From NCBI RefSeq assembly GCF_042676145.1, contig NZ_JBHTJW010000001.1:124001-188000 (forward strand): DNA of 64,000 nt, read 5' to 3'. A model generated the notes under the pieces. It had not been told where the DNA came from, searched no databases, and saw only the letters and a program-made list of their open reading frames with translations. The DNA is from Methylophilus glucosoxydans (GTDB lineage Bacteria > Pseudomonadota > Gammaproteobacteria > Burkholderiales > Methylophilaceae). Positions 44,107-51,133 of the stretch are shown here, piece after piece; within the stretch, counting starts at the first letter, position 1, and every line of letters begins with the position of its first letter. The translations under genes were made by a program, and so were the position numbers.

Positions 44107-46182
44107 TTAATTTTCTGCACTCGCAATTTTTCTGAACACTGCCGGAATGCTTTCCGGGAAGTCTGCCATAAACGTGGTGGTTTGGCTCGCAGATAAGGCC
44201 GCACTGAACAAGTAACCTTGCACATGATGGCAGAGTTTGTATTGCAGGTATTCAAACTGGATTGCGCTTTCCACGCCCTCTGCCACCACTTTTAAATTGA
44301 GGCTGACCGCTAACGCAACCAACGCGTCGACAATCGCGATATCGACTTTGTCATGCGGAATGCCCGCCGTAAATTGCTTGTCAATTTTTAAAATGTCTAC
44401 CGGCAATTGTTTCAGGTAGTTCATTGACGAGTGGCCAATGCCAAAATCATCAATAGCAATGCCTATGCCTAACTGCTTCAGTGAGTAAAGGATTTGTTTG
44501 GCAGAATCAATATTACGCATGACCATGGATTCGGTAATTTCCAGGTTCAGGGTGCGTGGCGAAATGTGGTAAAAATCCAGCGCATGGCGGATAGTGTCTG
44601 ACAGGCTATCGTCATCAATCTGGCGCGAAGAAATATTCACATTCATGAACAGATCCTGGTCAAACATCTCTTGCCACATGGCCAGTTGCTTGAGTGACTG
44701 GTGAATCACCCAGGCACCGATACTGATAATCAGGCCCGAGCCTTCTGCCAGATGGATAAACTGGTCAGGGCTAAGTAAACCTCTGGTTGGATGACGCCAT
44801 CTGAGCAAGGCCTCAAAGCCGATGGTTTTCAACAGCTGTGTATGGATGATGGGCTGATAATAGAGCTCCAGCTCCTGATTTTGCAGCGCGAAGTGCAGCG
44901 CCTCACGCAGATTGCGTAGCTCGGAGGTATTGGCTTCATCCATTTCACTGTAAAAGCGATAGGTGTTGCGACCCGCGTCCTTGGCTTGATACAGCGCCAC
45001 ATCCGCGTTTTTCATCACTTCGGTTTTAGAGTCAAATCCGGCTCTCAATTGCGCAATGCCGATGCTGACCCCAATATTAATTTCATGGTCATCGACGATA
45101 AATTGGGCAGAAATCGTCTGGATAATCCGTTTGCAGACTTGCTCTATCGTTTGTCGGCCTGCGGCATCCAGCAGAATTGCAAACTCATCGCCACCCAGGC
45201 GGAAAATCGCATCCTTTTGTGCCAGGTTGCCGCGCAGGCGGTGCGCCACTTGCAGCAACAATTTGTCCCCGGTGTTATGGCCAAACGAATCATTGACGAT
45301 TTTAAAGCGGTCCAAGTCTAACAACAGCAGGTACACATTGGCTGGGCCATTGGACGAAGCGGTGATTCTACGCGTAATGGCTTCTTCAAACGCGTGACGG
45401 TTCAGTAATTGGGTATTTTTGTCGTAGTGCGCCAGGAACTGCAATTTTTCTTCAATGACTTTGCGATGTTCCAGTTCGGTTTGTAGCTGTGCGTCACGCT
45501 GCCGGATGCTTTCCAGCATATTGTTGATGTCATGGCCTAGCATGCCGATTTCATCCTGACTGCGGATGCTGATGCGTTGGTCATAGTGATGGTTGCGAGT
45601 GATATTGCTGACAAAGCTTTGTAAGGCGTGAATCGGGTTGACGATATTGCGGTTAAGTCGCCAGATAATCAGACAGCCGACCAGCGCGGCTGCCAGTACC
45701 GCAATGGCGTTAGACCAGGCAAATCCAATCAGGACATCGACAATTTGCGCCTGCTTGATGGTTGCTTGCAAGGTGCCCACCGTTTTTTCATTCACCACGA
45801 TAGGCGTCTCAACTTCCAGATCCTTGAAAAAAGGGTAGAGCCATTGCCAGACGGCAGTGGATTGTGGATGTTGCGGATAGAGTTGCTGGATCGCTTGTTG
45901 CTGCTGGTTAAAAATCGTGATGCTGCGGATATTCTGATTATCCGTCAGCGGTTCCAGTGTTTTGGTCAGTGAGTTGACCTCCCCAAACATGACCGCGGGT
46001 CCAATCGAAGTGGCCACGACCTGAGTTTGCACCAGTATGTCACGAATCATGTGGGTGCGCAGATTGTGATAATGGCTGCCAAATGCAAACACGATAAACA
46101 CCAGAAACATACTCAAAGTCATCACCAGCTCGGTGAGCAGCAGTTTATGGGCAATCTTAAGGTGAGGCAGCAGTTTTAACAT
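44107..46182 (-). CDS. YfiN-like GGDEF-EAL protein with CHASE8-type periplasmic domain and HAMP
   Basis: A 691-residue inner-membrane protein. A first transmembrane helix (about 15-36) and a periplasmic domain of CHASE8 type follow (about 40-150, VATSIGPAVMFGEVNSLTKTLEPL). Then come a second helix (about 153-175), HAMP (about 178-230), GGDEF (FRLGGDEFAILL) and EAL (FEALLRWRHP, then ITESMV, IDDFGIGHSS, KIDKQF, AEGVES). The N-terminal half matches the YfiN/TpbB layout, but YfiN usually lacks an EAL domain. The I-site RxxD is replaced by AQKD. It starts 6 bp after a YfiR-like gene, which supports control by that periplasmic protein. Confidence 0.88.
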   Translation of the reverse strand: MLKLLPHLKIAHKLLLTELVMTLSMFLVFIVFAFGSHYHNLRTHMIRDILVQTQVVATSIGPAVMFGEVNSLTKTLEPLTDNQNIRSITIFNQQQQAIQQLYPQHPQSTAVWQWLYPFFKDLEVETPIVVNEKTVGTLQATIKQAQIVDVLIGFAWSNAIAVLAAALVGCLIIWRLNRNIVNPIHALQSFVSNITRNHHYDQRISIRSQDEIGMLGHDINNMLESIRQRDAQLQTELEHRKVIEEKLQFLAHYDKNTQLLNRHAFEEAITRRITASSNGPANVYLLLLDLDRFKIVNDSFGHNTGDKLLLQVAHRLRGNLAQKDAIFRLGGDEFAILLDAAGRQTIEQVCKRIIQTISAQFIVDDHEINIGVSIGIAQLRAGFDSKTEVMKNADVALYQAKDAGRNTYRFYSEMDEANTSELRNLREALHFALQNQELELYYQPIIHTQLLKTIGFEALLRWRHPTRGLLSPDQFIHLAEGSGLIISIGAWVIHQSLKQLAMWQEMFDQDLFMNVNISSRQIDDDSLSDTIRHALDFYHISPRTLNLEITESMVMRNIDSAKQILYSLKQLGIGIAIDDFGIGHSSMNYLKQLPVDILKIDKQFTAGIPHDKVDIAIVDALVALAVSLNLKVVAEGVESAIQFEYLQYKLCHHVQGYLFSAALSASQTTTFMADFPESIPAVFRKIASAEN

Positions 46183-46188
46183 ACAAAA

Positions 46189-46728
46189 TCACTGAATAAG
46201 GTTAGTCGCCAGTTTCATCAAGCGGGAGTCGAACACGATGCCGGCCTGTTTGGCCGCGCCCAAACGCAGCATGAACTGATAGCGTTTGTCTAGCTCGCTG
46301 ATTTCTACATGGCCAAACTCGGCAAACTTGTTGCCCTGATGGACAACCGTGAGCACGGACTCTTTTTGAATAATCTGCTGCAATTCTAACGGCTTTTGTG
46401 AGACGACATCTTGAATATATAGCAAATTACAGCGTTTCACATCGGCTTGTGTTTTCAGTGTCACCAAAAAAATCGGAGATTGTTGTAATTTTTGCGATTC
46501 CAGCGAGGTGGCCTTGAGATGGCCAATGTCTTCCTCAAACGCACATACCGTGTAAATCTCCTGGCGTGGGCGATAAGGCGTCTGACTCAACAGGGCCAGA
46601 TTGTAGAGTAACTCACTTTTTGAGGTGCGTGCCTCTTCCACGCTGGCATGTGCTTGCTGGATAAAGCAGGGGTAAAGCAGGAGAAGCAGCAAGCGTGGAA
46701 AAAAACAAGACTGGCGCGCTGAAATCAT
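46189..46728 (-). CDS. YfiR-family (DUF4154) periplasmic regulator
   Basis: A 179-residue secreted protein. A signal peptide (through QQAHA) is followed by a YfiR-type domain: ELLYNLALLSQTPYRP, TVCAFEEDIGHL, KRCNLLYI and a C-terminal FMLRLGAAKQAGIVFDSRLMKLA segment. In Pseudomonas YfiR holds the cyclase YfiN inactive in the periplasm until released by redox or envelope stress. Two Cys (in VCAFE and KRCNL) could provide the redox-sensitive bridge. It is immediately upstream of a YfiN-like gene, and together they form one operon. YfiB, the outer-membrane third partner, is not adjacent. Confidence 0.85.
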   Translation of the reverse strand: MISARQSCFFPRLLLLLLYPCFIQQAHASVEEARTSKSELLYNLALLSQTPYRPRQEIYTVCAFEEDIGHLKATSLESQKLQQSPIFLVTLKTQADVKRCNLLYIQDVVSQKPLELQQIIQKESVLTVVHQGNKFAEFGHVEISELDKRYQFMLRLGAAKQAGIVFDSRLMKLATNLIQ

Positions 46729-46878
46729 CTTGATCTGACTCCAAAAGGGTGAGGGATCTGATCGAACGGTTTAGATTAAAATGGGTTGCGGGCCAGTTTT
46801 AAGGCATTGCCATGACCAGCTTACCGTCTGATGCAATGCCTATCATACCTTGCGGCCAGCTATCTATAATCAGCAAAA

Positions 46879-46914
46879 TTGATAAATTCTGTATCGGTTT
46901 GATAAATTCATCAA
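46879..46914. promoter_or_regulatory. Operator-like repeats upstream of the yfiR operon
   Basis: TTGATAAATTC occurs at 46879-46889 and 46899-46909, a 20-bp period. The second copy is part of the imperfect palindrome TTGATAAATTCATCAA (46899-46914). It lies between the 3' end of the TPR gene and yfiR, both on the minus strand. Confidence 0.45.
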
Positions 46915-46952
46915 ACTAAAGGATTTTTTCTGGCTTGTGAACCTGCAGGAGA

Positions 46953-48461
46953 TTAATAGTCACTACGTGTGAAGCCGGTTGGCGTCGCGGGTTTTAAATC
47001 AAAGGCAATGCAAATGCGCTCTGCGTCTGCCTGAAACGGGATCGTTCTATGAAAGAGCGAGGAGGGAAACAGCACAATATCTCCAATCGCCGGCTTGATA
47101 TAACGTGTTGGAAACCGATCATGCAATTGCGGGTATTGGTCGCCATGCGTGCCATATTCAAAGGCGCCTTCCTTTTCATCCTCAGTCTTCGGCATGGCCA
47201 GGTAAACCGCGCCGCTGATCCAGCCGATTTCATGGATATGCGCATCCAGATGCCCGCCTGTTTGCATCTTGACATACCATGAGCTGGTGAACTCCAGTGC
47301 TGAGGGGAAATGGGTAATTAAGGCACAGTCCGCATGTTTATAGTGTTCGTGGTATGAGCGAAACTCTCGCTTGACGATTTCGCCCAGTGCCCTGAACGAA
47401 GCTTCCGCACGTTTGAATAAGTTGCCAGCAGACTGTTTGCCGTGAGTGAGCCGCGCTTGTTTGCGTTCAGCAATATCTGCTTGCGCGATATCGTTCAATA
47501 ACTGTGTGAGCAAGGGGCTGCCAGGGGCCAGCTCAGGCAGGCTGCGGTGATAGACAAACGAAAAGCCATCCGGGCAAAACTGGTAAGGGTCGGGCTCGCC
47601 ATGATTGATGCTGTAGTGCGTAGAGAGGGTGGCGATAAACGGTGCCGTGTGCGGGCCTTGCGCAAGCATTGCATCGCGACGTTGTTTAAAAACCTCAAAT
47701 TGTTCGGCGCGATATAAACAATACAAGACTCTGGCTTGCCAGTCTTCCAGTTGCGATGTCTCAAAGTAAGGGATCGCTTCTTCGAAGCGCTTGGCCAAAT
47801 ATAGAAACTCGCCCATGTTGTAATTGGCTGCAGCATGTTGGGGATTGCGCTGCAAGGCTTGCTGATAGCAGTTGACCGCCCGTGTCATATCGCCCTGATC
47901 GCGCCAGGTTTCCCCCAGATTGTTATAGGCATCCGTGTAATTTGGGAACAAATCGATGGCACGCTCATAGCTTTGTACGGCGGCTTGCAAGTCGCCTTGA
48001 TCTCGTAGCACGGTGCCCAGATTAAAATGACCGCGTGCATCTTGCGGCTGGATGCGCAAGCCGCGCTGATAACTGGCGACAGCTTCGTCCAGCCGGCCTT
48101 GCTTTTGCAATATCGTGCCCAGATTGCCGTGGGCTTCAAAAAATTGCGGATTCAAGGCAATGGCTTGGGCATAAGCTTGCTCCGCGGCAACCAGGTCATT
48201 CAGATGTGTTTTAACAATCGCATAGTTGAACCAAAGCTCAGGGACTTTCGGGTTTAGGTTTAAAGCATGTTGGTAAGCCTCAGCCGCTTGCGGGTAGGCT
48301 TGCTGTTGATCGAATGCTAGCGCCAGCAAATGATGCAAGATAAATTCGCGAGGATGTTGCGCCACTAAAGGGCGAGCACGTTGAATCACTGCCTCGAATT
48401 GGCCGCGATTCAGTTGCTGTATTAATGCATTGATCTCTTGTGAGAGTGGAATAGCCATCAT
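46953..48461 (-). CDS. TPR-repeat protein fused to a putative 2-oxoglutarate/Fe(II) oxygenase
   Basis: A 502-residue cytoplasmic protein. Residues 5-260 hold about six to seven tetratricopeptide repeats (e.g. AEAYQHALNLNPKVPELWF, then AEQAYAQAIALNPQFFEAHGNL). The C-terminal about 200 residues match the putative 2OG-FeII_Oxy_5 domain: HLDAHIHEIGWISGAVYLAMP gives the Fe-binding His set, and SSLFHRTIPF with a following Arg (ERICIAFDL) the distal His/Arg. TPR/hydroxylase fusions of this kind probably hydroxylate a protein or other substrate recruited by the repeats. The substrate is unknown. Confidence 0.8.
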   Translation of the reverse strand: MMAIPLSQEINALIQQLNRGQFEAVIQRARPLVAQHPREFILHHLLALAFDQQQAYPQAAEAYQHALNLNPKVPELWFNYAIVKTHLNDLVAAEQAYAQAIALNPQFFEAHGNLGTILQKQGRLDEAVASYQRGLRIQPQDARGHFNLGTVLRDQGDLQAAVQSYERAIDLFPNYTDAYNNLGETWRDQGDMTRAVNCYQQALQRNPQHAAANYNMGEFLYLAKRFEEAIPYFETSQLEDWQARVLYCLYRAEQFEVFKQRRDAMLAQGPHTAPFIATLSTHYSINHGEPDPYQFCPDGFSFVYHRSLPELAPGSPLLTQLLNDIAQADIAERKQARLTHGKQSAGNLFKRAEASFRALGEIVKREFRSYHEHYKHADCALITHFPSALEFTSSWYVKMQTGGHLDAHIHEIGWISGAVYLAMPKTEDEKEGAFEYGTHGDQYPQLHDRFPTRYIKPAIGDIVLFPSSLFHRTIPFQADAERICIAFDLKPATPTGFTRSDY

Positions 48462-48478
48462 GAAAAATTCCCAATATA

Positions 48479-48508
48479 GTTACAATTTTGTAACAGATAT
48501 TACAATTC
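48479..48508. promoter_or_regulatory. TTGTAAC palindrome cluster before the TPR/oxygenase gene
   Basis: A perfect 16-bp palindrome GTTACAATTTTGTAAC (48479-48494) is followed by another inverted pair using the same half-site (TTGTAA to TTACAA, ending about 48506). It lies 18 bp upstream of the start codon at 48461, a position suited to a repressor. Confidence 0.5.
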
Positions 48509-48584
48509 CGCAATGATTGCGTGTGTTGATCTCCCGCAAATGGTGATTGTCTAAAAGGGGATTGGGTGCCAAAAAGCAGGTGGG

Positions 48585-49859
48585 TTAGTGGGGGCGGGGA
48601 TGGTCTGAGCGCTGTTTGAGCAGTCTAACGGCAATTTCAGGGGCTTGTTCCAGCAAGCTGTGCATGTAGTCGCTTTCTATGCGGATGACGGATGCCCTCT
48701 CGGAGACTACCACCACACTGGCGGTTGCCGCTTGTTGAGAAAACAAGGCCATGTCACCAAAGAAATCGCCAGACTGCAAAATGCGCACGGTGCTTTTCTG
48801 CCCATTAGCGTGCTGTGTCATATGCAAGGTGCCCTCGACCACCATGTAATAGTAGTTACTCAATGCGCCTTGCCGGATGATGTGGTCGCCTTTGCTATAG
48901 GACTGTCCAAAGATCTGTGTCAGCGCTTGCAGGTAATGCTGCTGATTGGGCACATCATCAAACAGACCTTTCAGTAGCAATATTTCTTTTTGTTTCAGCG
49001 TGACCATCAATTCTATGCCCGCCAAAAAGACGGCAAAGTTGAGATATAACCAGCTGATCGAGACAAACATGGCTTTCATGCTGCCAAACACGGCGCCAAA
49101 ATTTTTATTCACCGTTAAAAATAACCCGAAGGCAGGGCGCATCAGCATCCACACCGTCGCCGTCAGCAAGGCTGAGATGAGCAAATGACGCCACTGGATG
49201 GGGAGAGGGCAAAAGCTATGATAAAAGCCGGCGATCAGCAAGGTGGTCAACAAGAGTGAAGCCAGCCAGCCGACCACGCTGATCATCGCTGTTGGCAGGT
49301 GCTGCGCCAAAAAGACAATCACTGATTCCAGCACAAAGCCAGCCGCGGTAAACAGGAAGAACACCAGCAACACGCCCAGTACCGCCATGATGTCCCGCAG
49401 CTTCTTATGCCAGAATGAGGGGACATCCTGGCGGCTGGCAATCAGATAAAAGCTGGAGCGCATATGTGCAGCCAGAGGGGTGATGGTCCATAGCAGAATA
49501 AAGAAGCCGACAGCACCCCAGGCGGCTTCGGTTTGAGTGTTGTGATACACCTCTACCATGATGCGCTGGCTAAATTCCGGGAGCAGATTGCTGGTCAGGA
49601 TGGCAAGCTTCACGATCGCATAATCCGATGAGTACACCAAGTGGCTGAGTAAAAAGAAAATCAGCACAATCAGCGGGATCAGCGCAAACAGGGCATAAAA
49701 CGACAACGCTGCCGCCAGCGCCATCAGGCGGTGGCGAATCACACCATGCCAGGTGGTCTGCACCACAAATAGTGGCGTGCAATAGGTATAAGCCGACAGC
49801 TGCTGTTTCAAGCCTTGCCATTGCTGCTGCAAGGTTGACCATAATACGGATGGCATCAT
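48585..49859 (-). CDS. YihY/BrkB-family membrane protein fused to a cyclic-nucleotide-binding-like domain
   Basis: A 424-residue protein. Residues about 30-290 are a YihY/BrkB (UPF0761) domain with six hydrophobic helices and typical phrases (LAAALSFYALFALIPLIVLI, then NKNFGAVFGSMKAMFVSISWLYLN). The C-terminal about 120 residues (300-415) form a CAP_ED/cNMP-binding-like barrel (KGDHIIRQGALSNYYYMVVEGTL, then GDFFGDMALFSQQAATASV). In the phosphate-binding cassette the usual Arg is missing (SQQAATA), so nucleotide binding is doubtful. Despite the old name, family members are not RNases BN; function is unknown. Confidence 0.85.
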   Translation of the reverse strand: MMPSVLWSTLQQQWQGLKQQLSAYTYCTPLFVVQTTWHGVIRHRLMALAAALSFYALFALIPLIVLIFFLLSHLVYSSDYAIVKLAILTSNLLPEFSQRIMVEVYHNTQTEAAWGAVGFFILLWTITPLAAHMRSSFYLIASRQDVPSFWHKKLRDIMAVLGVLLVFFLFTAAGFVLESVIVFLAQHLPTAMISVVGWLASLLLTTLLIAGFYHSFCPLPIQWRHLLISALLTATVWMLMRPAFGLFLTVNKNFGAVFGSMKAMFVSISWLYLNFAVFLAGIELMVTLKQKEILLLKGLFDDVPNQQHYLQALTQIFGQSYSKGDHIIRQGALSNYYYMVVEGTLHMTQHANGQKSTVRILQSGDFFGDMALFSQQAATASVVVVSERASVIRIESDYMHSLLEQAPEIAVRLLKQRSDHPRPH

Positions 49860-49874
49860 ATTGCGTTTAGTGGC

Positions 49875-50831
49875 TCAGTCTGCGTCTGATAAATGCTTAT
49901 ATTGTTCTGTGGCGTTCAGCAGGGCAAGGCAGGTACCTGCCTCCATCGCGGAGTGACCAGCATCCGGCACCATCACAAACTTGGCGTGAGGCAGAACTTG
50001 GCTCAGTGCCCAAGCCGTTTGCGGTGGGCACACCATGTCATAACGGCCCTGAACAATTGTCGTTGGAATGTGCGTCAGTTGTTTGCCCGCATCGGAGAGC
50101 ATCTGCTCACCATCCACAAAACAGAGATGCCGGATGTAATGAATTTGTACCCGTGCGCGGGCGAGCTCCACCTGGCCATCCGGGGCGCTGCTGTCAGCCT
50201 TGGGCAGCAGGCTCATGATGCTGGATTCAAATGCATTCCAATGAATTGCCGCCGGAATACTGACGATAGGGTCAGGATCGAACACCTGGGTTGCATAGTA
50301 CTCCAGTACCTGGCTGCGCTGCGCTTCTGGGACTGGGGCTAGTAATGCCTGCCATGCTTCAGGAAAAAACAATGCAACCTGTCCCAGAAACCAGTTAATT
50401 TCATGTGGCCTGCTTAGAAAGATGCCACGCAAGGTCAGGCTGATCACCTGATTCGGATGTTGATTGGCATAAGCCAGCGCCAGGGTGCTGCCCCATGATC
50501 CGCCGAAGACATGCCAGCGTGAAATATTTAGCCTGGTCCTAATCTGTTCAATATCGGCAACCAGATGTTGGGTTGTGTTGTCTTGAATTTCTCCCGCCGG
50601 CATGCTGCGGCCGCAGCCGCGCTGATCAAACAGAATGATGTGGTAATGCGCAGGATCAAAAAAGCGCCGTTGCGCAGGATTGCAGCCGCTGCCCGGGCCA
50701 CCGTGCAAAAAAATCACGGGAACCCCTTCTGGATTCCCGCACTGCTCAACATAGATAGAATGTAACGAAGTGGCAGCAAGATGCCACTGTTTGAATGGTT
50801 GGCATTCGGGAAAGAGGGCGAGGTTCTTCAT
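49875..50831 (-). CDS. pip: Proline iminopeptidase
   Basis: Alpha/beta-hydrolase of peptidase family S33 that removes N-terminal proline, cytoplasmic. 318 residues. The oxyanion-hole sequence HGGPGSGCNPAQRRFFDP and LFDQRGCGRS are followed by the nucleophile elbow GGSWGSTLALAY (Ser in GGSWG). The catalytic Asp is in QGRYDMVCP and His in PDAGHSAME. It lies 16 bp upstream of the BrkB-type gene on the same strand and is divergent from xoxF. Confidence 0.95.
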   Translation of the reverse strand: MKNLALFPECQPFKQWHLAATSLHSIYVEQCGNPEGVPVIFLHGGPGSGCNPAQRRFFDPAHYHIILFDQRGCGRSMPAGEIQDNTTQHLVADIEQIRTRLNISRWHVFGGSWGSTLALAYANQHPNQVISLTLRGIFLSRPHEINWFLGQVALFFPEAWQALLAPVPEAQRSQVLEYYATQVFDPDPIVSIPAAIHWNAFESSIMSLLPKADSSAPDGQVELARARVQIHYIRHLCFVDGEQMLSDAGKQLTHIPTTIVQGRYDMVCPPQTAWALSQVLPHAKFVMVPDAGHSAMEAGTCLALLNATEQYKHLSDAD

Positions 50832-50919
50832 AGAGGGTTTTCTTTAACTATTTGATTTTATTTGTAAAAATTTATTTCCAATGAGACGGTGGAAAAATTC
50901 AAAAAATAATTTGAAAAAA

Positions 50920-50940
50920 TTGTAACCAATTTGTAACCAA
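50920..50940 (+). repeat. Tandem direct repeat upstream of the xoxF -35 box
   Basis: TTGTAACCAA is present twice (50920-50929 and 50931-50940), one helical turn apart. It ends 4 bp before the -35 box, a typical position for an activator contacting RNA polymerase. A regulator is not identified here. Confidence 0.6.
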
Positions 50941-50944
50941 AGTG

Positions 50945-50973
50945 TTGCAATTGAAAACAAATTGTTCTATATT
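50945..50973 (+). promoter_or_regulatory. xoxF promoter
   Basis: TTGCAA (50945-50950) and TATATT (50968-50973) with the optimal 17-bp spacer. The predicted mRNA would carry an untranslated leader of about 155 nt before the xoxF ATG. No riboswitch class is recognised in that leader. Confidence 0.65.
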
Positions 50974-51133
50974 GCAATCCTCACATGTGGCAAGTGACAA
51001 TTTCCAAGTTAGTTCAGGATAATTTCCCTTGTCTCTGGTGTGTAAAGTGTGTGCCTTTTATGCTCATTCCTAGTGTCAGCAAATCAGGTGCACACCTAAT
51101 ATTAAACCCTTAGTACTAACTTTGGAGATCAAT

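Noticed and set aside
50974..51133. A known riboswitch in the xoxF leader
   Set aside because: No conserved core of a class I can recognise was seen by eye. A covariance-model search would be needed to say more.
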